In this document: in pieces, positions 9,954 through 20,325 of the stretch | How the letters are laid out: each line of letters begins with the position of its first letter | Numbering within the stretch: position 1 is the stretch's first letter | Assembly (NCBI RefSeq): GCF_016860545.1 | Contig: NZ_BNEB01000006.1 | Span: forward strand, 186,001 to 250,000 | From: Streptomyces asoensis | GTDB taxonomy: Bacteria > Actinomycetota > Actinomycetes > Streptomycetales > Streptomycetaceae | Length of the DNA: 64,000 nucleotides | Reading direction: 5' to 3' | Notes under the pieces: generated by a model | What the model saw: only the letters and a program-made list of their open reading frames with translations | Told to the model about the DNA's origin: nothing | Database searches by the model: none | Program-made: the position numbers and the translations under genes

Positions 9954-10841
9954 ATGCCGACAGCGGCTGCGGCGGGACTCCGCTGCTACGAACTGTGGGA
10001 TCCGATGCCCGACGAGGTACGCGAGGGCGCCAGGCGGTTCGCCACCGTGCAGGCGCTCAACGAACTGGTGGGGGTGCTGCCGTTCGCCGAGTGGCTGGAC
10101 CGCGCGCCCGGTTACAGCAGGCGGCAGATGCTGATGGCCAAGGTCCAGGACGAGGTGGGTCACGGGCACGTGGCCGCGCGGGTCGCCGAGGACCTGGGCA
10201 TGCCGCGCGAGCGGATCCTCCTGGACTACGTGGAGGGCCGCTCCAAGGTCCACAACATCTTCCACTACTCCTTCGCGTCCTGGGAGGAGTTCGGCCCCGG
10301 GCTGCTGCTGATGAACTCGGCGGCGATCCTGCAGTTCCGGTCCCTGATGAAGGGCGTGTACCTGCCCTACGCCCGGGCGCTGCGCAAGATCGAGCGCGAG
10401 GAGTCCTTCCACTACCAGCACGCCCTGGACCTGACCCACGAGGTGCTGACGCACGGTGACGCCGACCAGCGCCGCCGGGTGCAGGAGGGGTTCGAGATGT
10501 GGCTGCCGCGGGTGCTGGCCTACCTCGGCCCGCCCGACACCGAGACGCTGCACGCCAACCGCATGTACCAGATCGGCCTGAAGCCCGAGGGCAACGACGA
10601 GCTGCGCCAGGCCTGGCTGAGCAAGATCATTCCGGTTTTCGAGAAGCTCGGCGTGCACGTGGACCCCGCGCTGGTGCGCCGGGCGCCGTCGGGCGAGTGG
10701 GAGTTCGCCATGCCCGACTGGGCCGAGGTGAAGAAGGTCATCGCGGGCGGCGGCCCGGCCTCCCAGCGCCGGCTGGAGTGGGTGCGCGGCGCCCTGGACC
10801 GCAATACGCGCTACCGGCGCGCGCTGCGGGGGGTGGCGTGA
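9954..10841 (+). CDS. PaaA-like diiron monooxygenase alpha subunit
   Basis: 295 residues, ATG 9954 with AAAGGAG. This is the catalytic subunit of a phenylacetyl-CoA epoxidase-type multicomponent monooxygenase. Two E-x-x-H diiron pairs are visible, in KVQDEVGHGHVAAR (about residue 65) and REESFHYQHALD (about residue 152), and FHYSFASWEEFGPGLLLMNSAA is the usual core helix (quoted in part). Homologues in antimycin biosynthesis (AntHIJKL) oxidise an aminobenzoyl thioester to 3-aminosalicylate, which fits the aminobenzoate pathway in this cluster. The stop overlaps the next start. Confidence 0.92.
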   Translation: MPTAAAAGLRCYELWDPMPDEVREGARRFATVQALNELVGVLPFAEWLDRAPGYSRRQMLMAKVQDEVGHGHVAARVAEDLGMPRERILLDYVEGRSKVHNIFHYSFASWEEFGPGLLLMNSAAILQFRSLMKGVYLPYARALRKIEREESFHYQHALDLTHEVLTHGDADQRRRVQEGFEMWLPRVLAYLGPPDTETLHANRMYQIGLKPEGNDELRQAWLSKIIPVFEKLGVHVDPALVRRAPSGEWEFAMPDWAEVKKVIAGGGPASQRRLEWVRGALDRNTRYRRALRGVA

Positions 10842-11944
10842 TGCCGCACGTTCCCGTCGACACCGACGTCTACGAGGTGTTCGCGCAGACCGGCGCCGGC
10901 TCGGCGCTCAGCCACGTCGGCTCCATCGTCGCGCCGCGCCGGGAGGCCGCCTGGCACCTGGCCAAGGAGACCTACGGGCGCCGCGACGACCTGTCGCGGC
11001 TGTGGGTGGTGCGGCGCACCGACATGATCGTCTCCAGCGCCGGTGACCGCACCCTGCTCGCCGCCAAGACCCGGATGCCGCACCGTCAGCCCCGTTTCCC
11101 CACCACGCGCCGCCGCGACCGCTCCGACGGCCCGGACACCCCCGCGACGGCCCCCGACACCGCCATCGCCGGTGCCGGGACGCAGAGTTCGGCGGCCGGG
11201 CCCGGTGAGGCGGGCTCCGCTCGCGCGGGCGCCGACCCGGTCCTGAGCGGGCTGTGGCGGGCCCTGGCCGACGACCTGTTCGTGCTGGGCAACCGGCTGG
11301 GCGAACGCATCGTCGACTACATCGACCTGGAGGAGTCCCTGGCGGTCGGCTCCATCGGCCAGGAGGCACTGGCGCACGCCGAGACGGTCCTGGCCCTGCA
11401 CGGATTCGACGAGGCCGCCGCCGACGCCCACTTCTTCGACCGGCCGCAGAGCCGGTGGCAGGTCTCCCGTGTCACCGGCCTGCTCGGCGACTGGCCCTCC
11501 ACCGTGGCGTGCGCCCTGGTGGTCTCCGCGGCCGTCACCGTCCTCGCCGAGGAGAGCGCCGCGTACGGGCCCGCGATCGCCGCCGTCCGCGACGAGCAGC
11601 TGGTCCACCTCGACCACTGGCGGCGGTGGGCGCGGGCGCTGGCCGCCTGGCCCGAGACCCGCGAGGAGTTCGCGCGGGCCTACGCCGAGGTGACCCACCA
11701 CGCCGGCGACCTCTTCGGCGCCGCCCCTGACGACACCCCGGCGGGCGCGGCGGACGCTTCGGCCACGGCCGCACGGCTGCACGCCCGTCTGGCCGCCCTG
11801 GTCGGCGACAGCGGCGGCCCCGGATCACGCCTGCCGCACCAACCGGTGCCGCGGGAGGCGGGAGGCGGCGGGAGCGTCCTGGCCCGCTGCCTGGCGCGCG
11901 GCAGCCTCGTGCGCGAGCACTACGCCCCGGAGGTGTTCCTGTGA
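10841..11944 (+). CDS. PaaB-PaaC fusion subunit of the monooxygenase
   Basis: 367 residues from ATG 10841. Residues 1-80 are PaaB (DVYEVFAQTGAGSALSHVGS, then LWVVRRTDMIVSS). Residues about 81-130 are a Thr/Ala/Gly-rich linker. Residues about 131-350 are PaaC (LADDLFVLGNRLGERIVDYI, DLEESLAVGSIGQEALAHAE). PaaC is the diiron-fold structural partner of PaaA, and PaaB is a small bridging subunit; they are normally two genes. The frame is continuous with no internal stop or restart, so a true fusion is indicated. The last bases overlap the next gene (GTGA). Confidence 0.9.
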   Translation: MPHVPVDTDVYEVFAQTGAGSALSHVGSIVAPRREAAWHLAKETYGRRDDLSRLWVVRRTDMIVSSAGDRTLLAAKTRMPHRQPRFPTTRRRDRSDGPDTPATAPDTAIAGAGTQSSAAGPGEAGSARAGADPVLSGLWRALADDLFVLGNRLGERIVDYIDLEESLAVGSIGQEALAHAETVLALHGFDEAAADAHFFDRPQSRWQVSRVTGLLGDWPSTVACALVVSAAVTVLAEESAAYGPAIAAVRDEQLVHLDHWRRWARALAAWPETREEFARAYAEVTHHAGDLFGAAPDDTPAGAADASATAARLHARLAALVGDSGGPGSRLPHQPVPREAGGGGSVLARCLARGSLVREHYAPEVFL

Positions 11945-12426
11945 GCCCCGACCCGCTCACCGGCGTCGTCGCCGCCGTACGCGACCCGGAGATCGACGTG
12001 GGTCTGGGCGACCTCGGAGTGGTGCGTTCGGTCTCGCGGACCGGCGCCCGGATCGTGGTGCGCCTGGCCCCCACCCGGCTCAGCTGCCCCGCCCGCGGCG
12101 AGATCGCCCGGCGGGTCCGGTCCGCGCTCACCGACGCCGCGCCCGGACACGGGATCGAGATCGTGTGGGAACGCGGCGCGTGGCAGCCCGCGTCGGTGAC
12201 CTCCGCCGGCCACGACGCGCTGCGCACCGCCGGATACCGCGTGGCGGGCACCGCCGCCCGGTGCCCCTACTGCGCCAGCGACGACGTCGCGCGCGCCGGC
12301 CGCTTCGGCGGCGCGGTGTGCAAGGTGCCCTACGACTGCCGCGCCTGCGGCTCGCCCTTCGATGTGATCGGTACGGCCGGCTGCGCCGTGCTCCCGGTAC
12401 CCGACGTCAGGCAAGGAGGATCATGA
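11941..12426 (+). CDS. PaaD-like Fe-S maturation factor
   Basis: 161 residues, GTG 11941 overlapping the previous stop. The N-terminus is a DUF59/MIP18 domain (VVAAVRDPEIDVGLGDLGVV). The C-terminus has the PaaD zinc- or iron-type motif CPYC-17 residues-CK-VPYDCRAC-GSPFD. PaaD is needed for assembly of the Paa monooxygenase. The partner reductase PaaE (ferredoxin-NADP reductase plus 2Fe-2S) is not found anywhere in the window, so electrons must come from elsewhere. The next start overlaps by ATGA. Confidence 0.88.
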   Translation: MSPDPLTGVVAAVRDPEIDVGLGDLGVVRSVSRTGARIVVRLAPTRLSCPARGEIARRVRSALTDAAPGHGIEIVWERGAWQPASVTSAGHDALRTAGYRVAGTAARCPYCASDDVARAGRFGGAVCKVPYDCRACGSPFDVIGTAGCAVLPVPDVRQGGS

Positions 12427-13166
12427 TGAGGCTCGCCGGAAAGACGGCCGTGATCACCGGGGGCTCCCGGGGACTGGGCCGCGCCATCGCGGAACGCTAC
12501 CTGCTGGAGGGCGCGCGGGTGGTGTGCGCGGCGCGCAGCCCCTACGACATCAAGGAAGTCCTCGACCTGGCGCCCGGCCGCGGCGCCTACGTCCCCGTCG
12601 ACGTCACCAGCAGCGAGTCGGTCACCGCGCTGATGGCCGAGACCGCCGAGCGCTTCGGCGGCATCGACGTCCTGGTGGCCAACGCCGGGGTGAGCCGCGA
12701 CGGGCGGGTGGACCGGCTGGCGGTCACCGACTGGCAGGACATGGTGGCCACCAACCTGACCGGGGTGTTCCTGTGCACCCGCGCGGCGGTCCCCTACCTC
12801 GAACGCAGCCCGGCCGCCCGGATCGTCAACGTCTCCTCCAGCATGGCCACCCGGGTCGCGATCGGCGCGGCCGGCTACTGCGCCACCAAGGCCGCGGTGG
12901 AGATGTTCACCCGGGTCAGCGCCATCGAGCTCGGCCCGCGCGGCATCCTGGTCAACTCCCTGGCCCCGGGCATCCTCGACGAGGGCATGGGGCAGCAGCT
13001 GACCGCCAACGACAAGATCTGGTCGCGCTACAAGAGCAGGCTGGCGCTCGGCCGGCCCGGCAGCGCCGACGAGGCCGCCGACGCCGCCGTCTTCCTGGCC
13101 GGCCCCGAGTCCGGCTACGTCAACGGCCACGTCCTCGAGGTCAACGGAGGCCTGCTGTGGTCGTGA
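12426..13166 (+). CDS. Short-chain dehydrogenase/reductase
   Basis: 246 residues. Two adjacent ATGs (12423, 12426) are possible; AAGGAGGA ends at 12420, so the second has the better spacing. Rossmann motif TGGSRGLG (residues about 12-19), NAGV near 90, and the Ser-Tyr-Lys set in NVSSSMATRVAIGAAGYCATKAA (quoted in parts, around residues 140-162). NAD(P)H-dependent oxidation or reduction of a hydroxyacyl or ring hydroxyl, probably on a CoA-bound intermediate given its place between paaD-like and enoyl-CoA-hydratase genes. Confidence 0.92.
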   Translation: MRLAGKTAVITGGSRGLGRAIAERYLLEGARVVCAARSPYDIKEVLDLAPGRGAYVPVDVTSSESVTALMAETAERFGGIDVLVANAGVSRDGRVDRLAVTDWQDMVATNLTGVFLCTRAAVPYLERSPAARIVNVSSSMATRVAIGAAGYCATKAAVEMFTRVSAIELGPRGILVNSLAPGILDEGMGQQLTANDKIWSRYKSRLALGRPGSADEAADAAVFLAGPESGYVNGHVLEVNGGLLWS

Positions 13167-13959
13167 CGAGCGCACCCGCGGTGCAACGCCCCACCGCATG
13201 GCTGGACCTCGACGGAGCGGTGGGCGTCCTGCGTCTGGACCGGCCGCCGCTGAACGTCCTCGACCGTGCGGCGCAGTACGCGCTGCGCGCCGCGGCCGAG
13301 CAGGCCGCGGCCGACGAACGGGTCCGCGCGGTGGTCCTGTACGGCGGGCCCGGCGCGTTCTCGGCGGGGGCGGACATCAAGGAGATGGCCGCGATGACGC
13401 ACGCCGACATGGTGCGCCACGCGGCCGTGCTCCAGGGCGCCTTCGACGCGGTGGCCGCCATCCCCAAGCCGGTGGTGGCCGCCATCAACGGCCCTGCCCT
13501 GGGCGGCGGTTGCGAACTGGCACTGACGGCCGACGCACGGATCTGCGGCAGCCGGGCACGCCTCGGGCTGCCCGAGATCCTGCTGGGCGTCATCCCGGGG
13601 GCCGGCGGCACCCAGCGGCTGCCGCGGCTGATCGGCCCGGCCCGCGCCAAGGAACTGATCTTCACCGGACGGCAGGTCGGCGCGGACGAGGCGCTCGGCC
13701 TGGGCCTGGTGGACCAGGTCGTGCCGGCCGAGGAGGTGCTGCCGAGCGCGCTGCGCTGGGCGCGGCGCTTCGAGAAGGGGCCCGCCCTGGCCCTGCACGC
13801 CGCGAAGACGGCCGTCGACCAGGGGCTGGCGGGCGATCTGGCCGCCGGGCTGAGCGTCGAACGGTCGGTGTTCGCGGCCCTGTTCGCCACCGAGGACCGG
13901 CTCACCGGCATGCGGAGCTTCGCCGCCGACGGGCCCGGCCGCGCCACCTTCGACGGGAG

Positions 13960-13963
<4 letters not shown>
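13157..13963 (+). CDS. Enoyl-CoA hydratase/isomerase (crotonase family)
   Basis: 268 residues from GTG 13157 (GGAGG six bases before); GTG 13163, overlapping the SDR stop, is the alternative. Oxyanion-hole segments are GAFSAGADIKEM (about residue 70) and INGPALGGGCELAL (about 110). The catalytic acid region is EILLGVIPGAGGTQRLPR, with Glu at about 136. In the Paa pathway crotonases (PaaF/PaaG) isomerise or hydrate the epoxide or oxepin-CoA. By position this one may process the monooxygenase product, though simple hydratase activity is equally possible. Confidence 0.9.
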
Positions 13964-15669
<1,706 letters not shown>

Positions 15670-16049
15670 CCGTACGGGGTGCGGCCGTCCGGGCGACGTC
15701 GTCCGCGGACGACCGCACCCCCGGCCCGTCGCGTCCGGGCCTGTCGCGTCCGGGCCGTCGTGTCCGGGCCTGTCCCGCCCGCTCCGGTCGCCGGACGGCA
15801 CCGCAACGCACGCGAGCGGTCCGAGCCGGCCCGCGGTGCGGGCGGGCAGGCCCAAGTGGGCCTGCGCAGGCGGCGGGTGGACCTCCCGTCGGCTACGGGC
15901 GAGCCTTCCAGCGGCTGCGGGCGCGGCCTCCCGTCGGCTGCGGGCGGGCCGCCCCGGCGCCGCACCCGCACAGCACCGCACCGCACCGACACCCGCACCG
16001 GCGCCCGCAGTGGCCCGGCGCCGTCGTCCATCGAGCCCCGGAGAGCCCC
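15670..16049. repeat. Low-complexity GC repeats before the MHS transporter
   Basis: 380 bases without a gene. Imperfect tandem copies of GTCCGGGCCTGTC lie at about 15725-15780, of CCTCCCGTCGGCTGCGGGCG (three versions) at about 15882-15950, and of CACCGCACCG near 15965-16005. The CACCG type recurs at 30381. Open frames here are shadows of these repeats. No clear terminator is seen, so transcription may run on into the transporter. Confidence 0.55.
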
Positions 16050-17411
16050 ATGCATGACGTCCTCACACCCGAGGGGCTGCGCAGAAGAGCCGTCCTGAGC
16101 AGCCTCATCGGCAACAGCATCGAGTTCTACGAGTTCCTGATCTACGGGTCGTTCTCGTCCCTGTACTTCGGCAAGCTGTTCTTCCCCTCCTTCTCCCCCA
16201 CCGCCGGGACGCTGCTGTCGCTGTCGACGTTCGGCGTCGCGTTCGTGGGCCGGCCGCTCGGCGCCTTCGTCTTCGGGCACTTCGGGGACCGGCTGGGCCG
16301 CAGAACGACCCTGATCACCACGCTCACCGTGATGGGCGGCGCGACGGTCCTGATCGGTCTGCTGCCCACCTACGCGACGATCGGCGTGGCCGCCCCGGTC
16401 CTGCTGACGGTCCTGCGCTTCGTCCAGGGGTTCTCGCTGGGCGGGGAGTCCAGCGGCGGGTTCCTGATGGCGCTGGAGAGCGCCCGGCCCGGCCGGCGGG
16501 GCCTGCTCACCGCCGTCGTCGGCACCGGCAACGCCTGGGGGCTCCTGCTGGCCAACGGCGTCCTGCTGCTGGTCACCAGGCTTCCCGAGCGGCAGGTGCT
16601 GTCGTGGGGATGGCGTCTGCCGTTCCTCTTCAGCGCGGTGCTCGTGGTCTTCGCGCTGCGCGTGCGGCTGCGGCTCGCGGAGACCCCCGAGTTCCAGCGG
16701 GTGCGCGCCGAGGGCGCGGTCAGGTCGGTACCGGCGCTGGAGCTCCTGTCGCGGCACGGGCTGGTCACCCTGTGCGCGTCGCTGTCGGCGCTGCCGATGT
16801 TCCTGGTCTTCTACCTCGGTTCGGTGTTCTCGCTGAAGTACGCCTCCACCGTCCACGTCGGCCGGGCGCAGATGCTGACGCTGCTCGCCGGGTCGTGCGT
16901 CTTCCTGATCCTCGCCATGCCGTTCTTCGGCCGGCTGGGTGACCGCCGCGGCCGCAAGGCGGTCTTCGTCGGCGGCATCGTCGTCATGACGGTGGCCCCG
17001 TTCGCGTGGTTCCCGCTGCTGGGCACCGGTTCCTTCCCGCTGATGGCGCTCGGCTTCCTGGTGCTGTTCGCGGGGTTCGCCGCGAACTACGGGGTGCAGG
17101 GGGCGTTCTACCCGCAGCTGTTCCCCACGGCGCTGCGGTACTCGGGGATGTCCGTCAGCTACAACGTGGGCGGTCTGCTCGGCGGCGCCGTCAGCCCGCT
17201 CGTCGCCACGTCTCTGCTCGGCAGGTACCACAGCTGGATCCCGATCGCCTGCTACATGGCGGCGGCCGGTGTGATCGGCCTGACCGCCTCGCTGTTCCTG
17301 CGCGAGCGCGCCGACACCCCGCCCCCGCGGCCCGCCGCCGACACCACACACACCGTCGCTGCCGGGAGTCGGCCGGAACCGGCGGATGTCCCCCGCGCCG
17401 TTCTCCAGTGA
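16050..17411 (+). CDS. MHS-type MFS transporter (aromatic acid/betaine class)
   Basis: 453 residues, ATG 16050 with GGAGAG upstream. About 12 membrane segments. Family signatures are NSIEFYEFLIYGSFSSLYFG (residues about 24-43), GHFGDRLGRRTTL near 75, and RFVQGFSLGGESSGG near 130. The metabolite:H+ symporter family imports organic acids such as shikimate, 4-hydroxybenzoate or proline-betaine. In this setting it could take up an aromatic precursor or move a pathway intermediate. Direction of transport is not shown by sequence. Confidence 0.88.
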   Translation: MHDVLTPEGLRRRAVLSSLIGNSIEFYEFLIYGSFSSLYFGKLFFPSFSPTAGTLLSLSTFGVAFVGRPLGAFVFGHFGDRLGRRTTLITTLTVMGGATVLIGLLPTYATIGVAAPVLLTVLRFVQGFSLGGESSGGFLMALESARPGRRGLLTAVVGTGNAWGLLLANGVLLLVTRLPERQVLSWGWRLPFLFSAVLVVFALRVRLRLAETPEFQRVRAEGAVRSVPALELLSRHGLVTLCASLSALPMFLVFYLGSVFSLKYASTVHVGRAQMLTLLAGSCVFLILAMPFFGRLGDRRGRKAVFVGGIVVMTVAPFAWFPLLGTGSFPLMALGFLVLFAGFAANYGVQGAFYPQLFPTALRYSGMSVSYNVGGLLGGAVSPLVATSLLGRYHSWIPIACYMAAAGVIGLTASLFLRERADTPPPRPAADTTHTVAAGSRPEPADVPRAVLQ

Positions 17412-17422
17412 GGAGCTGTCCC

Positions 17423-18652
17423 ATGTCGTCACCGGCCATCACCCGATGCCCCGTCCTCGATCCCACCGGCCGCGCGATGCACGCCGAGGCCACCTCGCTG
17501 CGCGAGGCGCCGGCCGTGCTGGTGGAGCTTCCCGGGCCCGTCCGCGCCTGGGCGGTCACCCGGCACAGCGTCATCCAGGCCCTGACCAACGATCCCCGCG
17601 TCTCGCGCGACCTGCGCCGGCACTGGCCCGCCCTGGACGAGATGCCCGAGGGCTGGCCGCTCGCCGCCCTCGCCCTTCAGCAGAGCTTCTTCAACTTCTA
17701 CGGCGAGGAGCACCGCAGGTCGCGGCGGCGTGTCGCGCCCACCTTCTCGCCGCGCAAGGTGGAGGGGATGCGCCCGCGGGTCCGGGAGACCGCCGACCGT
17801 CTGGTCGACGCGCTGGCCGCACTGGAGCCGGGGACCGTCGCCGACGTGCGCCAGTCCCTCGCGCTGCCGCTGACCCTGACGGTCATCTGCGACCTGTTCG
17901 GCGTCCCCGGCCCGCTGCGCGCCGGGATCGGCGCGGGGATCGACGCGGTGCTGAACTCCTCCCTCGGGCCGCAGGAGGCGCTGGCCGCCCACGACACCCT
18001 GTACGAGCGGCTGGGCGAGCTGCTGCGCCACAAGCGCGCCCATCCGGCCGCCGACCTGACCAGCGATCTGCTGCTGCCGTCCGACCCCGGTCAGGAGCCG
18101 CTGTCGCAGGAGGTGCTGCTCGGCACGCTGTTCCTGATGATCGGCGCCGGTTACGAGACCACCGTCAACCTCATCACCAGCGCCGTCCAGGCCGTGCTCG
18201 AGAACCCCGGGACCCTCGACCGGATCCGTGAGGGGAGCATCGGCTGGCCGGACGTCATCGAGGAGACGCTGCGCGTCGAGGGCCCGATCATGCACATCCC
18301 GATGCGCTGCGCCCTGGAGGACATCGACCTGGGCGAGGGGGTCGTCATCCGCAAGGGCGACGCGATCACCGTCGCCTTCGCGGCCGCCGGCCGGGACCCG
18401 CAGCTGCATCCGCGGTGCCCGGAGCGCTTCGATCCCACCCGCTCCGGCAAGGAACACCTCGCCTTCGGTCACGGGCCCCACTTCTGCCTCGGCGCGCATC
18501 TCGCCCGCCTCGAGGCGGACGTCGCCCTGAGCACGCTCTTCGACCGGCTGCCCGACCTGGCCCTGGCCGACCCCGGCCGGCGGCCCGACCGCGTGGAGTC
18601 CTTCATCATCAACGGCCCCCTGGGCCTGAAGGTCGTCCCCCGCCCGGCCTGA
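17423..18652 (+). CDS. Cytochrome P450 (1)
   Basis: 409 residues, ATG 17423 with GAGGAG. Heme loop FGHGPHFCLGAHLAR carries the cysteine ligand. I-helix IGAGYETTVNL has the acid-threonine pair with Tyr in place of the common His. ExxR is in EETLRVEGP. Class I bacterial P450, soluble, needing ferredoxin and reductase; neither is encoded in the window. It follows the transporter by 11 bases, so the two are co-transcribed. The substrate is unknown; ring or chain oxidation of the cluster product is likely. Confidence 0.92.
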   Translation: MSSPAITRCPVLDPTGRAMHAEATSLREAPAVLVELPGPVRAWAVTRHSVIQALTNDPRVSRDLRRHWPALDEMPEGWPLAALALQQSFFNFYGEEHRRSRRRVAPTFSPRKVEGMRPRVRETADRLVDALAALEPGTVADVRQSLALPLTLTVICDLFGVPGPLRAGIGAGIDAVLNSSLGPQEALAAHDTLYERLGELLRHKRAHPAADLTSDLLLPSDPGQEPLSQEVLLGTLFLMIGAGYETTVNLITSAVQAVLENPGTLDRIREGSIGWPDVIEETLRVEGPIMHIPMRCALEDIDLGEGVVIRKGDAITVAFAAAGRDPQLHPRCPERFDPTRSGKEHLAFGHGPHFCLGAHLARLEADVALSTLFDRLPDLALADPGRRPDRVESFIINGPLGLKVVPRPA

Positions 18653-18660
18653 CGTACCAA

Positions 18661-18704
18661 GCCGACGGCGCCGCCCCTGAACGATCCGGGGCGGCGCCGT
18701 CGGC
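18661..18704. terminator. Strong hairpin terminator, 17-bp stem
   Basis: Perfect 17-bp inverted repeat with arms at 18661-18677 and 18688-18704 around a 10-base loop, starting nine bases after the P450 stop. It ends the rightward operon. Confidence 0.9.
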
Positions 18705-18787
18705 GTGCGTACCGGCGTGCGTACCGGCGTCCGTGCCCGCTGCCGGAGGGTCCGGGCGGACGGCGCCCGCCCGTACCGGCGCGTGCG

Positions 18788-18820
18788 GCGGCGCCCCGCG
18801 GGAGGTCCGCGGGGCGCCGC
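18788..18820. terminator. Second hairpin in the convergent gap
   Basis: Perfect 14-bp stem GCGGCGCCCCGCGG (18788-18801) with its complement at 18807-18820 and loop GAGGT. It lies 32 bases beyond the stop of the leftward flavoprotein gene. With the hairpin at 18661 it insulates the two convergent operons. Confidence 0.75.
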
Positions 18821-18851
18821 TGTAGCGTCCCGGCCGGCGGGCCGGGCGGGT

Positions 18852-20156
18852 TCAGTTCCAGAGGGGGCCGAGGGCGGCCGGGGAGCGGTGGCGCAGGGTG
18901 TTGTCGAGGTGGATGCTGCGGGCGACGCGTTCGGCCTGGGCCCGGGTGGAGGCGATGAGCAGCGGCATGACCGAACCGCCCTCGGGCAGGCCCGCGTAGT
19001 AGAGGCCCGGCAGGGTGCCGGTTCCCGCGCGGTGCACCGGCAGGCCGCTGCCGTCCAGGGCGGTGGGCGGCAGGATGCGGTAGTCGGGCACGAATCCGGT
19101 GGCCCAGACGATCGTGGTGATGTGGTGGGCGGTCAGGTCGAGGGTGTCGCCGTGGTCGGTGAACTGCGCGGGGTCGAAGGGGGGTTGGGGGGCGGGGTCG
19201 GGGACGACCAGGCCGTTGCGTTCTATCGCGGTGTCGATGGCCCGCAGGAGTTCGCTCTCGGCGCGGGCGGCGTCGCGGGCGATCGCGCGGACGTTGTCCT
19301 CGAGGTGCAGGACGCCGCCGCGGGCGTCGCGGACGCTGCCGACGAGGGTGACGCCCTTGCGGGCGAGCACGCCGAGGCTGAGATCGCGGCCGCCGGCCTT
19401 GCCGCTGAGGACGGACACGCCGGGCAGGACGGGTGAGTCGCCGCGGCCGCCGGAGGCGGACTCCAGGTTGCCCTCCAGCGGCAGCAGTTGCAACCAGTCC
19501 AGGACCTGGGCTCCGCGGTAGCGGCGCGGCGAGGTCTTGTGGCGGCCGACCGAGAGGTAGACCTGGCGGCCGGCGTCGCGCAGGTCCTCGGCGATCTGCT
19601 GGCCGCTGTTGCCGGAGCCGACGACGAGCACGGCGCCGGGCGGCAGGGACCGCGGGTCGCGGTAGTAGCGGGTGTGCAGCTGGGTGACCGAGGGGTCGAT
19701 CCGGGCGGTCAGCTCGGGCAGGCGGGGCGCGGAGTAGCCGCCGAGGGCGGCGACGAGGTTGCGGGCCTCGACGCCGGAGCCGTTCTCCAGGTGGAGGCGG
19801 AAGCGGGCGTCCGGGTGGGCGGGGGAGCCGGCGGGCGCCTCGACCGAGCGCACGGCGGTGTGTTCGCGCACGTCGACGCCCGTCTCGGCGACGTAGCGGC
19901 GCAGCCGTGAGGCGACCTCGCGGGCCGGCATGTAGCCCTCCGGGTCGTCGCCGTCGTAGGGCATGCCGGGGAAGGTGACGGTCCGGTTGGGGGTGTTGAC
20001 GCGCAGGCTCTCCCAGCGTTCCTTCGCCCAGGCATGGCCGATCTCGCCGCGCTCGAAGACCACCGCCCGGTAGCCGAGCCGGGCGAGGGAGCCCGCGACC
20101 GAGCATCCTTGCTGGCCGCCTCCGACGACGGCGGTCTCGACGAACTCGGTCACCAT
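18852..20156 (-). CDS. Flavin-containing monooxygenase / CzcO-like FAD oxidoreductase
   Basis: 434 residues from ATG 20156. Two nucleotide folds are visible: FAD motif VVGGGQQGCSVAG (residues about 10-22) and NAD(P)H motif VVGSGNSGQQIAEDL (about 176-190), plus ATGFVPDYR near 365. This class covers Baeyer-Villiger and N-hydroxylating enzymes, and simple flavin dehydrogenases. With an aminophenol-type precursor in the cluster, N-oxidation is an attractive but unproven role. Last gene of the leftward operon that begins with the aldolase at 28398. Confidence 0.85.
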   Translation of the reverse strand: MVTEFVETAVVGGGQQGCSVAGSLARLGYRAVVFERGEIGHAWAKERWESLRVNTPNRTVTFPGMPYDGDDPEGYMPAREVASRLRRYVAETGVDVREHTAVRSVEAPAGSPAHPDARFRLHLENGSGVEARNLVAALGGYSAPRLPELTARIDPSVTQLHTRYYRDPRSLPPGAVLVVGSGNSGQQIAEDLRDAGRQVYLSVGRHKTSPRRYRGAQVLDWLQLLPLEGNLESASGGRGDSPVLPGVSVLSGKAGGRDLSLGVLARKGVTLVGSVRDARGGVLHLEDNVRAIARDAARAESELLRAIDTAIERNGLVVPDPAPQPPFDPAQFTDHGDTLDLTAHHITTIVWATGFVPDYRILPPTALDGSGLPVHRAGTGTLPGLYYAGLPEGGSVMPLLIASTRAQAERVARSIHLDNTLRHRSPAALGPLWN

Positions 20157-20325
20157 GGCAGTACTCCTGGTCGGCAGAGGAAGTGGATGGTCGTCACGCG
20201 GTGGTGCGTCGCGGGCGGTCGTGCGTCGCGGGCGGCGGCGCGGGGCGGCCGGCGCGGGCCCGCCCCGGGTTCGTCGGCGATCCGCCGCAGCCGGCCGACC
20301 CCGGCGCCGGTCATGCTCCGGCCGG

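Noticed and set aside
20150..20314. 54-residue frame between ALDH and FMO genes
   Set aside because: It overlaps the FMO start and its purine-rich stretch is too close to the ATG; composition is a GC-rich shadow.
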